Shown here: one piece after another, positions 1-6,975 of the stretch | Layout: the number at the start of each line of letters is the position of its first letter | Numbering within the stretch: the stretch's first letter is position 1 | NCBI GenBank assembly: GCA_024225895.1 | Contig: JAAEMC010000520.1 | Coordinates: forward strand, 1-7,968 | Origin: Desulfobacteraceae bacterium | GTDB taxonomy: Bacteria > Desulfobacterota > Desulfobacteria > Desulfobacterales > Desulfobacteraceae | Reading direction: 5' to 3' | DNA length: 7,968 nt | The notes under the pieces: model-generated | Database searches by the model: none | The model's input: the letters and a program-made list of their open reading frames with translations, nothing else | Told to the model about the DNA's origin: nothing | Position numbers and translations under genes: made by a program

Positions 1-485
1 AAAAAATAAAAAAAAATGAACCGGTTCTGTTTGATTTCAGCGCCATTCACAATGGTTACCACATGGATGAAACCAGGATGCTGGTCATGGGAAAAATGGA
101 TGATAAGCAGATGGATGTCTGCAAAAAAACCATGGAGATCCTTTTTGCCCTGGTACCGGAAATGAAACCAGGGGTTACCATGGAAAGTATTTATGAGCGA
201 TCCTTGGACCATGCAAAAAAACTGGGAATAGGAGAAGGCTTTTTAGGCCTGCCTGAAATAAAGTCCCGGTTTATTGGTCATGGAATTGGCATTGAACTTG
301 TGGAAAGCCCGTATCTTGCCAAGGGGCATTCTTCACCCCTTGAAGCCGGTATGGTTTTTGCCGTTGAACCCAAATTTATCCAAAAAGAAGAATTCGGGGT
401 GGGCATTGAAAGTGTGGTCATGGTGACACCACAGGGCGGTGAGTTCATCAGTACCACCGAACACAAAGTATTTGTCTGTAAATAG
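1..485 (+). CDS. M24-family metallopeptidase (Xaa-Pro aminopeptidase-like), C-terminal part; 5' end outside window
   Basis: This is the C-terminal catalytic 'pita-bread' domain of an M24 peptidase, probably a cytoplasmic proline-type aminopeptidase or dipeptidase that uses two divalent metal ions. The frame is open from base 3 to the TAG at 483-485, giving about 160 visible codons; full-length relatives are about 350-400 residues, so the N-terminal domain lies to the left. The ATG at 63 is internal, because the conserved block EPVLFDFSAIHNGYHMDETR begins upstream of it. All five metal ligands are visible: Asp at 33-35, Asp at 66-68 (11 residues later, as in E. coli PepP), His of GHGIG at 279-281, Glu at 366-368 and Glu at 408-410. 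The second active-site His of PepP-type enzymes (usually in a VHE/VHD context) is Val here (ELVESP, codon 300-302). The peptide substrate cannot be told from sequence. Confidence 0.93.
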   Translation, partial: KIKKNEPVLFDFSAIHNGYHMDETRMLVMGKMDDKQMDVCKKTMEILFALVPEMKPGVTMESIYERSLDHAKKLGIGEGFLGLPEIKSRFIGHGIGIELVESPYLAKGHSSPLEAGMVFAVEPKFIQKEEFGVGIESVVMVTPQGGEFISTTEHKVFVCK

Positions 486-492
486 TAAAAGT

Positions 493-537
493 CCGGTGCT
501 GTTGCATCCAACACCGGGTGTGACAGTCTTTTGTTTT
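493..537 (+). terminator. weak candidate terminator after the M24 peptidase gene
   Basis: Arms CCGGTG (493-498) and CACCGG (512-517) form a 6-bp stem beginning 8 bases after the peptidase stop. An inner TTG/CAA pairing could extend it past a bulge. A loose T-rich stretch (529-537) follows about 11 bases downstream rather than directly, so this is a poor intrinsic terminator. It may only slow the polymerase or stabilise the 3' end. Confidence 0.35.
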
Positions 538-591
538 ATCCAGTGAAATTACGAAGCAATTTGCCTTTGATCCGACATATCTACAAGAGTT

Positions 592-824
592 CTTTTTCTG
601 GCCTTGTTCAAACGTGTATATTCGTTGATGGTTTTTTGTCTTTATTCCGACTGGATAGGAGTCATTTCACCGGTATCCACCAGGAGATTTTTTTTACCCC
701 CTTTGATTAGCCGGCAATATATGGGGATGGTGTATTCTTGGACCTGGCCGTACTGATAGGTCATCATGCTTTTATCAAAAGCCTTGGTTCCCATGACAAT
801 GGGATGGATGGTATAAAACGGCAT
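592..824 (-). pseudogene. decayed MBL-fold hydrolase (N-acyl homoserine lactonase-like family), N-terminal remnant
   Basis: The first ~60 codons read like the N-terminus of a metallo-beta-lactamase-fold family often annotated as N-acyl homoserine lactonase: TIHPIVMGTKAFDKSMMTYQ, then YTIPIYC, then the first MBL motif LLVDTGEMTPI. A TAA at 642-644 interrupts the frame. Beyond it the same frame gives RQKTIN, and a shifted frame (codons 592-621) gives IYTFEQGQKK, which I recognise as the family's next conserved stretch (IYTFEEG). The remnant therefore carries at least a nonsense mutation and a frameshift. The HxHxDH metal site is absent and the space before the neighbouring gene is too short for the missing ~150 residues, so it cannot be active. 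I chose the start at 824 because AGGAGG (832-837) abuts the ATG at 830 but is well spaced from the ATG at 824. A short peptide may still be made. The family name rests on remembered motifs. Confidence 0.72.
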
Positions 825-863
825 GGACATTCCTCCTTACATTTTTATTTTCTTATAAAGGAG

Positions 864-892
864 AATATATACATGACTATAGCAAATCGCAA
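864..892 (-). promoter_or_regulatory. sigma70-like promoter for the MBL-fold pseudogene
   Basis: On the minus strand, TTGCGA (887-892; 4/6 of the -35 consensus) lies 17 bases before TATATT (864-869; 5/6 of the -10 consensus). Initiation near 857 would give a leader of about 33 nt ending in AGGAGG before the start at 824. The apparently intact control region suggests recent decay of the coding part. It is predicted only from base matches. Confidence 0.42.
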
Positions 893-982
893 AAATATGT
901 TCCAATACTACAGTACCTGTTTCTATCATGTGTGGCTAAGATTCTCTTGATACCGCAATCGATTTGCTCAAAGGCGATTCCA

Positions 983-3355
983 TTAATCTATCATGTTTTT
1001 AGGAACTTTATTTTGGGAATCGCTATAAGTGTGATTTCGCTGAGGTTTTAGTACCGTGGTAATGATGATTTTTGCTGCCGCTGTAACAGAGGTGAAATCC
1101 AGGACAGCCTTAAATCCGTTTTTTGTTTGCTGAACAGTATCCACCTTGGCATAGATCTGGGCCTTTTGTTCGCTTTTCCTGTCCTGATGAAGATGCATTC
1201 TGACATTGTCCAGAGCGTGAAGTTCCTTGTCTGAGAAAATTGTTGCATTTGAGGGGCCAATGGCTGTTATCTGGGCAAAGATGGCCTCCTTGGAAACAAT
1301 CTTTTTATCAAGCAAAAAGAGATCCACCGGCAGGGGGGGCGTTATAGAAGATAATGTTTTTTCCTTTTCTTTGAGATAAATATCAAATGGAGCGCAAATA
1401 CCGCTGACATCATATAGATCTACTTTGTGGGCCATGCCTTTCATATCGACCCTCATTGTTTTTTTAATGGTCAGAAGGGATTTGAGCCGTTCAAAGACGG
1501 ATGATGTGACCAGTACCTGCCCTCCCACGGTATATGATTCTGTTCGCCCGGCAAGGTTAACTTCGTTGCCTGTAACACCGTATTGCGCTCGTTTCCGGGA
1601 GCCCACATTACCCACTACCACCTCTCCTGTGTTGATGCCTATACCCATTTCAAGGCTGGGCAGATCATCCTTTGCATTTTGAGCATTGACTTCTTCCATG
1701 GCATTTTGCATGGCAAGGGCACAGGCCACTGCCTTTGCCGGGTGGTCGTCAAATTTTTGGGGGGCGCCAAAAAAAGCCAGGATGCCGTCCCCGATGATTT
1801 CGTTGATGATGCCGTCATAGGCCATGATGATGTCGAACATCTTTTCATAATACCGGTTTAATATCAGTATCACTTCCTGGGGAGTACGGTTGCTGGACAG
1901 GGCAGTATATCCCCTGATATCGGTCATCATCAACGTCACCTCCCTCATCTCGCCGCCCAGGGTCAAAAGATCCGGGTTGACCAGAAGATGGTCCACGATT
2001 TTATCCGGTACATAGGTTGCAAAAACACCCTTGATAAATGCCCGGTCCCTTTGGGTGGCAATTTGAATAAAGATAACCAGGCCTGCGGACATAAACAGCA
2101 CAAGCCCTGTGACGGTCACAACAGGGAAAAGTTTGAAATTGATAAATTGAAACCAGGTCAGCATTGCCACACCGCCAAGAAGGATCAGGGTCATTGCGTA
2201 AAGGGGCCAGGATGTCCTTACAAGTGAGGAAAGTCCTAAAAGAATCCCTATACCTGCCACAAGGAGCAGACATGGCATCTGTTCCCATTTGGTGTAAAAG
2301 GTGTTGGTTAATAATCCGTTGAGCATGGCGGCATGGGACACGATCAGGGGAACATTGTTTTCAAGGGGCGTGTTTCCCAAATCAGAGATGCCCACGGAGA
2401 TATCGCCGATAAAAACAAAATTGCCTTCAAAAATATCAGCCAGGTTACCGGCAATGGTTTTATCTTTAAATTTTTGTACAAGCACATGGGATGGGATTTC
2501 TTCAAACCCCTTGGCCCAGGTCTCACAATAGGGGATGACGGCCAGCCCCTTATTGTCAATGGGAATGACCACATCCTTTTCCAGATAACTTTCTTCTAAA
2601 GCCGGGATGGTAATATGCCGTCCCCAAACCACAATTGCTTTTTCAAAAGGTACACCCGCATAGTCCAGAAACATGGATAAAGAAAGGGTGGGAAAAAAGC
2701 CTTCCTCTATTTTGATTATCATTGGCATGTGACGCAGCGCTCCGTCATTATCTGAATGGGCACTGATGTGTCCTGAGTTGAAAGCCGCTTTCGCAAAGGG
2801 ATCATACTGCATCAGTGCCCGGGTGCCAAAGAAGGGCCGGCCGATGCCTTTTTGAACAGGTGCTTTTAAATATTGGGTCTGTAACATATGAAAGGTGTCT
2901 TGTTTTTCCCATTCAAAATCAGAGGGTGTTTTGGAAAAAGCGATACCAATGGGCAGATAGACGGATTGCGCATCTTCAATGGATCTGGCAAATGCCTGGT
3001 CTGCCTTAACGCTTGTGGGCATTGGAAAGAGGATATCATAGGCAATGGCCTGGACTGAAAGTTCTGTGAGGACATTGTTTATCTTTGATAAAAACAACCG
3101 GTCCAGATAATTTTTTTGGGTATAGGTATATGTAGTATCGGTGATGGTGACATATTTTATCTGGGGAAAGGATGAAGGTTTTGGTCCACGGCCTGCGGCA
3201 ACAGCCTTTTTATAAAATTTGTCCTGGATTTTTAAATCAAAATCGCTGAAAACCGAATCCTGCATCAACAAGAAAAGACAGCCCAGCAGAATCAGGCTGC
3301 ATGTGATTAAGAAAATTAGTTTTTGAAGTTTTTTACTTTTTAACTTTAAACTCAT
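983..3355 (-). CDS. CHASE2-domain membrane adenylate/guanylate cyclase (class III)
   Basis: This 790-residue inner-membrane sensor makes a cyclic nucleotide. A TM helix (~12-31) is followed by a periplasmic CHASE2 domain (~33-357), three TM helices (~361-379, 385-405, 409-432), a class III cyclase domain (~470-630) and a tail (~650-790). Metal-binding Asp479 (TDIRGYT) and Asp523 (IGDGILAFFG) are present, as are transition-state Asn600 and Arg604 (VNLAGR), so catalysis is plausible. The purine-recognition positions are atypical: Glu519 where adenylate cyclases have Lys, and Gly593 where Asp or Thr/Ser is usual. GTP use or relaxed specificity is therefore possible. The tail has the strand pattern of a PilZ barrel and an FTSV motif, but lacks RxxxR. 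The start overlaps the upstream DUF4384 gene by 23 bp with no clear Shine-Dalgarno, implying translational coupling. CHASE2's ligand is unknown. Confidence 0.95.
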   Translation of the reverse strand: MSLKLKSKKLQKLIFLITCSLILLGCLFLLMQDSVFSDFDLKIQDKFYKKAVAAGRGPKPSSFPQIKYVTITDTTYTYTQKNYLDRLFLSKINNVLTELSVQAIAYDILFPMPTSVKADQAFARSIEDAQSVYLPIGIAFSKTPSDFEWEKQDTFHMLQTQYLKAPVQKGIGRPFFGTRALMQYDPFAKAAFNSGHISAHSDNDGALRHMPMIIKIEEGFFPTLSLSMFLDYAGVPFEKAIVVWGRHITIPALEESYLEKDVVIPIDNKGLAVIPYCETWAKGFEEIPSHVLVQKFKDKTIAGNLADIFEGNFVFIGDISVGISDLGNTPLENNVPLIVSHAAMLNGLLTNTFYTKWEQMPCLLLVAGIGILLGLSSLVRTSWPLYAMTLILLGGVAMLTWFQFINFKLFPVVTVTGLVLFMSAGLVIFIQIATQRDRAFIKGVFATYVPDKIVDHLLVNPDLLTLGGEMREVTLMMTDIRGYTALSSNRTPQEVILILNRYYEKMFDIIMAYDGIINEIIGDGILAFFGAPQKFDDHPAKAVACALAMQNAMEEVNAQNAKDDLPSLEMGIGINTGEVVVGNVGSRKRAQYGVTGNEVNLAGRTESYTVGGQVLVTSSVFERLKSLLTIKKTMRVDMKGMAHKVDLYDVSGICAPFDIYLKEKEKTLSSITPPLPVDLFLLDKKIVSKEAIFAQITAIGPSNATIFSDKELHALDNVRMHLHQDRKSEQKAQIYAKVDTVQQTKNGFKAVLDFTSVTAAAKIIITTVLKPQRNHTYSDSQNKVPKNMID

Positions 3356-3956
3356 ATTTTTTCACAATCATACCATTACCTGAAAAGATTTTAAGGTCTT
3401 TTAACACTGATTTAGTGGGGTCCGATGAAATGCCGCCCCGGACATTTCCGGCAATTGCAAAAGGAGCATCACTTTTTTCATTAAGTTTGATTTTGCTTTT
3501 CTGCTTCAGTTCCTGTTCTAATAAAGACCATTTTTCAATGGTGGGATTTGACTGAAAAATGGATTGGATTTCACTGATTCCCTTTGAACTGATAATTATG
3601 GCAAAGGTTTCGAAACTGCTTTTTCCATCTATCTGGTAATAGTCATTCACCGAAGGGAGCACCAGTGTAGAGCTTTTTATCTTTTGTTCCACCATACTTA
3701 AGAGAGACACAATGTTCTTGTCCGAGTAAATCACGTAGATGTACGAAGCCTTTTCCGGATGGATAACAATACGGATCAAATCCCCTGTTTTTAACCGGTC
3801 ACGGGATTTAGCCAGTTTTAATTTTTCACCTGAACTGATTTGAATGCCGATTTTTGCCCGTATAAGCGAAGACTGGGCAAAACTGGTTCCGGAATTTAAA
3901 AAGAATAAAGATATGGTAACAAAGCAGATGAGCAGACCAAAAAGATAAGTTTTCAT
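3333..3956 (-). CDS. secreted/periplasmic DUF4384 protein
   Basis: A 207-residue protein with a signal peptide: Lys near the N-terminus, a long hydrophobic core, and likely cleavage after SFA (about residue 27). There is no lipobox Cys at the cleavage site, so it is probably soluble in the periplasm or weakly envelope-associated. The mature part matches DUF4384: LKTGDLIRI (56-64), a YIYVIYSDK strand (72-80), LPSVNDYYQIDG (100-111) and a final ETFAIIISSK strand (116-125). DUF4384 domains recur in surface and sensory proteins of Gram-negative bacteria, but no biochemical function is established. The gene overlaps the CHASE2 cyclase start by 23 bp, so the two are co-transcribed. It could modulate or deliver a signal to the CHASE2 sensor, which is an inference from gene order. 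The start has a Shine-Dalgarno (GGGGA) 6 bases upstream. Confidence 0.88.
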   Translation of the reverse strand: MKTYLFGLLICFVTISLFFLNSGTSFAQSSLIRAKIGIQISSGEKLKLAKSRDRLKTGDLIRIVIHPEKASYIYVIYSDKNIVSLLSMVEQKIKSSTLVLPSVNDYYQIDGKSSFETFAIIISSKGISEIQSIFQSNPTIEKWSLLEQELKQKSKIKLNEKSDAPFAIAGNVRGGISSDPTKSVLKDLKIFSGNGMIVKKYEFKVKK

Positions 3957-3991
3957 TTTGATTCCCCAAAGATAGGTTGAATGTTTTTTTA

Positions 3992-4020
3992 AGACTATTT
4001 GTGAATGAGGGATTTGTCAA
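3992..4020 (-). promoter_or_regulatory. sigma70-like promoter of the DUF4384-cyclase operon
   Basis: On the minus strand a perfect -35 TTGACA (4015-4020) is followed after 17 bases by TAGTCT (3992-3997; 3/6 of the -10 consensus). Initiation would be near 3985, leaving about 29 nt of leader to the ATG at 3956 with GGGGA as ribosome site. The strong -35 with a weak -10 leaves room for an activator. Confidence 0.5.
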
Positions 4021-4026
4021 GAAACA

Positions 4027-4215
4027 GGTGTGCAATGTTCAGGGCAATCGCATGTAACTTTTCCACATTAATGATTTCAAGCAGTTACGATTTAAAGGTA
4101 AACGCAACAAAAGTCTTTGCTTTGCATAAGGACCGTATATCATTTGTACCAAATGTTTTACGTAAGTGCCCGTTTACCCTGGGGCAATGTTGAGGTTTGG
4201 TGTGCAATCTTCAGG
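4027..4215. repeat. short direct repeats (two 17-mers, one diverged 14-mer core)
   Basis: GGTGTGCAATGTTCAGG at 4027-4043 recurs as GGTGTGCAATCTTCAGG at 4199-4215 (16/17 identical). A diverged core copy, GGGCAATGTTGAGG, lies at 4182-4195 (12/14 to the first). The second and third copies are offset by 20 bp, about two helical turns. All lie upstream of the predicted DUF4384 promoter. Confidence 0.55.
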
Positions 4216-4250
4216 AGCCGGCCTGGTGTGTCTGCCCTTATGAAAAAGGA

Positions 4251-4290
4251 GGAGATAAAGAAAAAGGGGCGGACATCTATATCCGCCCCT
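4251..4290 (-). terminator. rho-independent terminator of the amino-acid ABC operon
   Basis: Arms GGGGCGGA (4266-4273) and TCCGCCCC (4282-4289), plus an outer A-T pair, make a 9-bp GC-rich stem with an 8-base loop. On the minus strand it is followed at once by TTTTTCTTTAT. It lies 25 bases after the ATPase stop codon, so it closes the transporter operon and insulates the DUF4384-cyclase unit from read-through. Confidence 0.9.
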
Positions 4291-4314
4291 ATAATTATTT
4301 TACATATAATAGTT

Positions 4315-5046
4315 TTACAAGATTTGTTTTAAGAATAATTTGGTCCGGTCGTGATCCGGTGTTTGAAAGAAGTGTTCCGGAGTGCCTTCTTCCACAATCA
4401 TTCCTTCGTCCATGAAAATAACACGGTCGCCCACTTCCTTTGCAAACCCCATCTCATGGGTAACACAGACCATGGTCATGCCTTCTTTTGCAAGTGTTTT
4501 CATTACATCCAGAACTTCACCGATCATTTCAGGGTCCAGTGCTGATGTGGGTTCGTCAAAGAGCATGATTTTCGGGTCCATGGCAAGGGCTCTTGCAATG
4601 GCAACCCGCTGCTGCTGCCCGCCGGAAAGGTTGGATGGATAGGCATTGGCCTTGTCTGCAATCCCCACTTTCTCCAGGAGCATCATGGTTTTGTCGTGAC
4701 ATGCCTTTTTGCCTCTTTTGCGAACTATGTTTTGAGAAAGGGAGACATTACCTATGACTGATTTATGGGGGAAAAGGTTAAAGGACTGGAAGACCATTCC
4801 CATTTCAGCTCTGATCTTGTTGATATTGGTTTTGGGATCAAATATATCCACACCATCCACCAAAATCTGGCCATAGTCTGCTGTTTCCAGACGGTTCAGG
4901 CATCTTAAAAAGGTACTTTTCCCTGATCCTGAGGGGCCTATCACCACGACTACTTCGCCTTTTTCTATCTTATTTGAGACATCCACAAGAGCTTTGACCT
5001 CATGGGGGACATAAAATGTTTTGTATATATTTTTGACATCAATCAT
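4315..5046 (-). CDS. polar amino-acid ABC transporter ATP-binding protein (GlnQ/HisP-like)
   Basis: The 243-residue cytoplasmic ATPase powers the importer; a homodimer docks on the permease EAA loops. All motifs are intact: Walker [10 protein letters not shown] (37-45), Q-loop Gln87 ([11 protein letters not shown]), signature LSGGQQQR (140-147), Walker B IMLFDE (160-165), D-loop SALD (168-171) and switch His197 (VTHEMGFA). The length matches the GlnQ/HisP family. The frame is open further upstream to 5133, but I place the start at 5046: the protein begins [11 protein letters not shown] as family members do, ATG overlaps the permease TGA (ATGA), and AAAGGAGG lies about 11 bases upstream inside the permease gene. 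The 4-bp overlap implies translational coupling. The substrate is set by the binding protein and permease. Confidence 0.96.
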   Translation of the reverse strand: MIDVKNIYKTFYVPHEVKALVDVSNKIEKGEVVVVIGPSGSGKSTFLRCLNRLETADYGQILVDGVDIFDPKTNINKIRAEMGMVFQSFNLFPHKSVIGNVSLSQNIVRKRGKKACHDKTMMLLEKVGIADKANAYPSNLSGGQQQRVAIARALAMDPKIMLFDEPTSALDPEMIGEVLDVMKTLAKEGMTMVCVTHEMGFAKEVGDRVIFMDEGMIVEEGTPEHFFQTPDHDRTKLFLKQIL

Positions 5047-6059
5047 TTGGCTGCTGTCCTCCTTTCCAGATATTGCACAAACATGGAAAGTGTGAAGGTC
5101 ATAATCAGGTAGAGAATGGCACACACAAACCACAGCTCAAAGGTCTGGAGACTGGTTGTAATGCCTTCACGGGTGGCTTTTGTCAATTCCGTAATGGCAA
5201 TCATGCCCAACAGGGAAGAGTCCTTGATCAGGTTGATAAACTGGCCGGCCAACGGCGGCAGGATGGTCTTCAGGGCCTGGGGCAGGACGATGTAATAGGT
5301 GCATTGGAAATAGGTCATGCCGCTGGAGCGGGCCGCTTCCACCTGCCCAGGGTGAATGGCCTCAATGCCGGCCCGGACAATCTCTACAACATAGGCACCG
5401 GTGAATACGGAGAGTGCAGCAACACCGTACCATTCCGGACTTAGCTTTTGAAAGCCGTTCATGATAAGAATTGAATTAAAGGTGGTTCCCAGAACAAAGT
5501 AAAAAATCATGATCTGGACCAGTAAAGGGGAGCCTCTGATAATTTCCACATAGGTGATGGCCGTCCATTTGAGAACAGGGGTGTCAGACACCCTTGCCAC
5601 CCCTCCGATGATGCCGAGAAGAATTCCAAGAATGGTGGAAATAATACTTATTTTTAGGGTGACCCACACACCGATGCTCAAAAGGCCGGGCTTCCAGCCG
5701 CCTATATATTCGACTATTATATCACCAGGGAATACAAAATCGCCTTCACTGTAGTCAAATGAGCCCTGGGGAACCGTATAGGTTTTTTTACCATCTACGT
5801 CTGAAATGGTCAGGTCAAACATCTCTCCATTGGGTTTGATTTCATCCACTTCCCCTTCCACGTCTGCCGTAATGCTGATCGTCTCTTGATAAGCAAAATA
5901 CTTGGGGATCTTGAACCATCGCCACTGATACTCAACCATGTAGGTCGCATAATACACTGTGCCGATGACAAACAACATGATTGCAACGAATCCTGCGATA
6001 GATAAAAAATAGGCTGTAGGATTGCTCAATCTTTGAATATTGGATATTTTTGATTCCAT
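5043..6059 (-). CDS. polar amino-acid ABC transporter permease with N-terminal TM and periplasmic insert domain
   Basis: An inner-membrane channel subunit of the HisM/GlnP (BPD_transp_1) family. Residues ~125-335 are the usual core, with the ATPase-docking EAA loop ([12 protein letters not shown]...LP, 241-260). At 338 residues it is over 100 longer than typical family members (~220-230). The excess is an extra TM helix (~17-38) and a ~80-residue presumably periplasmic segment (~42-124) rich in predicted beta strands, with glycine turns ([24 protein letters not shown]) recalling a small barrel. It may contact the binding protein or the substrate; its function is unknown to me. As the only permease of the operon it probably homodimerises. 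The ribosome site is weak (GAAAG), which with the upstream hairpin suggests lower expression than the binding protein. Confidence 0.94.
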   Translation of the reverse strand: MESKISNIQRLSNPTAYFLSIAGFVAIMLFVIGTVYYATYMVEYQWRWFKIPKYFAYQETISITADVEGEVDEIKPNGEMFDLTISDVDGKKTYTVPQGSFDYSEGDFVFPGDIIVEYIGGWKPGLLSIGVWVTLKISIISTILGILLGIIGGVARVSDTPVLKWTAITYVEIIRGSPLLVQIMIFYFVLGTTFNSILIMNGFQKLSPEWYGVAALSVFTGAYVVEIVRAGIEAIHPGQVEAARSSGMTYFQCTYYIVLPQALKTILPPLAGQFINLIKDSSLLGMIAITELTKATREGITTSLQTFELWFVCAILYLIMTFTLSMFVQYLERRTAAK

Positions 6060-6096
6060 TGATCTTTCAATGCCTTAATTAAGTTCACATCTGTTC

Positions 6097-6132
6097 AAAA
6101 AAAAGCCGGCAAGGAAACAGCATCTTGCCGGC
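6097..6132 (-). terminator. intercistronic terminator/attenuator between binding-protein and permease genes
   Basis: A perfect 9-bp stem, GCCGGCAAG (6105-6113) with CTTGCCGGC (6124-6132), and a 10-base loop are followed on the minus strand by eight T residues (6097-6104). It sits 24 bases after the binding-protein stop. No clear promoter follows before the permease start, so partial read-through most likely supplies the permease and ATPase, while the hairpin protects abundant binding-protein mRNA. Confidence 0.9.
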
Positions 6133-6156
6133 CATAAAATGTTACATCAGCAATGG

Positions 6157-6975
6157 CTACTCAACTTTGTCAAACCATTCTGTGCTCTTGAACCATTTGT
6201 TGTAAGATCTCTGCCATTTGCCATCCCCTTTGTACTGGCGGATGAAGTTGTTCAAAAAGTTCAGAAAATCAGGATCGCCTTTTCTGATAGCCATGGCAAG
6301 GGGTTCAAAAGTAAAGGGTTCGCTTAAGGCGATTGTTTTACCTGCCCCGTGCTGGGCTTGGATTTTTTCGATAAAGGGAAGGTCATAGATCAGAGCATCT
6401 GCATTGCCCTGGATAACTTCCATGGCTGCTTCTGCTTCTGCTTCAAAGGCTTTGTAGTTTGCCTTGGGGAGCATTTTTTTAGCAGCTTGCTCACCAGTGG
6501 TTCCCAGTCTTGAAACAATGACATATTTGGGATCGTTCAGGTCTTTGTAGGATTTGATTTTGCCTTCATGCCTTTTGTTGAGAAGAACGGCCTGGCCAAC
6601 AACGATGTAAGGATCGCTGAAGTTTATGGCAAGGTTTCTTTCCTGGGTAATGGTCATTCCACCAATAAGGACATCAAATTTTTTCGTTGTCAGTGCCGGA
6701 ATAATCCCATCCCATGCCAAATTGACAGGGACCCATTTCACGCCCATGGATTTTGCAAGCGCCTTGGCCATGTCAACGTCAAAACCCATGTATTCGCCTT
6801 TTTTGTTGGTCATTTCAAAAGGCTGGTACCCGGATTCAAAACCCACCCTAAGCTCTCCGCTTTTGACGATGGATTCAATGGTTGATTTTTTGGCCAGATT
6901 GATATCATCGGCAAAGGCCGGTGCAGATACGAAAAGAAACGCTAGCGCAAACAGTGAGATTAATACTTTTTTCAT
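6157..6975 (-). CDS. periplasmic polar amino-acid-binding protein (SBP family 3)
   Basis: A 272-residue periplasmic receptor that captures an amino acid and delivers it to the permease encoded downstream. The signal peptide (1-22) ends AFA before DD. Family 3 hallmarks follow in order: LRVGFESGYQPFEM (42-55), MGFDVDMAKALAK (63-75), DGIIPALTTKKFDVLIGGMT (89-108), with TQER (Arg113 expected to bind the ligand alpha-carboxylate), INFSDPY (117-123), SRLGTTGEQAAKK (155-167) for the second-lobe carboxylate site, and IYDLP with Asp198 expected to bind the alpha-amino group. These contacts indicate an L-amino acid ligand; which one is not determinable here. A strong purine-rich ribosome site (AGGAGGAGGGAGA) directly precedes the ATG, consistent with high expression. 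It is first in the operon. Confidence 0.96.
   Translation of the reverse strand: MKKVLISLFALAFLFVSAPAFADDINLAKKSTIESIVKSGELRVGFESGYQPFEMTNKKGEYMGFDVDMAKALAKSMGVKWVPVNLAWDGIIPALTTKKFDVLIGGMTITQERNLAINFSDPYIVVGQAVLLNKRHEGKIKSYKDLNDPKYVIVSRLGTTGEQAAKKMLPKANYKAFEAEAEAAMEVIQGNADALIYDLPFIEKIQAQHGAGKTIALSEPFTFEPLAMAIRKGDPDFLNFLNNFIRQYKGDGKWQRSYNKWFKSTEWFDKVE

Larger units (their letters stand above)
3957..4264. other. intergenic region between the ABC transporter terminator and the DUF4384 gene
   Basis: About 300 bases with no convincing gene on either strand; the short open frames here have no Shine-Dalgarno or family resemblance. Besides the promoter it holds a repeated 17-mer (4027-4043 and 4199-4215, one mismatch) with a third diverged copy of its core at 4182-4195. 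It also holds a perfect small palindrome, CATTTG-TAC-CAAATG, at 4141-4155. These lie upstream of the DUF4384-cyclase promoter and could be regulator sites or remnants of lost sequence. Confidence 0.5.

Noticed and set aside
278..514. 78-codon minus-strand frame opposite the M24 gene
   Set aside because: It is antisense to a clearly coding, conserved gene and has no ribosome site or recognisable motif.
642..644. Stop-codon readthrough or recoding restoring the MBL gene
   Set aside because: The codon is TAA, not the TAG used for pyrrolysine or the TGA used for selenocysteine. A frameshift follows and the catalytic part is missing, so decay explains the data better.
873..950. 25-codon + strand frame (begins MTIANRKNMF) with a good AAAGGAG 9 bases upstream
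   Set aside because: It lies over the minus-strand pseudogene promoter, matches no family I know and is very short. The Shine-Dalgarno-like run may be chance in AT-rich DNA. Ribosome profiling or conservation would be needed to accept it.
1425..2599. Several + strand frames opposite the cyclase gene
   Set aside because: They mirror the strongly conserved cyclase coding frame and show no family motifs.
4005..4415. Short + strand frames across the DUF4384/ABC intergenic region
   Set aside because: They have no suitable ribosome sites, no family resemblance, and one runs through the strong terminator hairpin.
5047..5133. 29-residue N-terminal extension of the ABC ATPase
   Set aside because: It lies inside the permease gene. 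The family start, the AAAGGAGG site and the ATGA overlap all support the start at 5046.
5073..5444. 123-codon + strand frame opposite the permease
   Set aside because: It is a shadow of the EAA-loop and transmembrane coding region; its Gln/Gly-rich composition is an antisense artefact.
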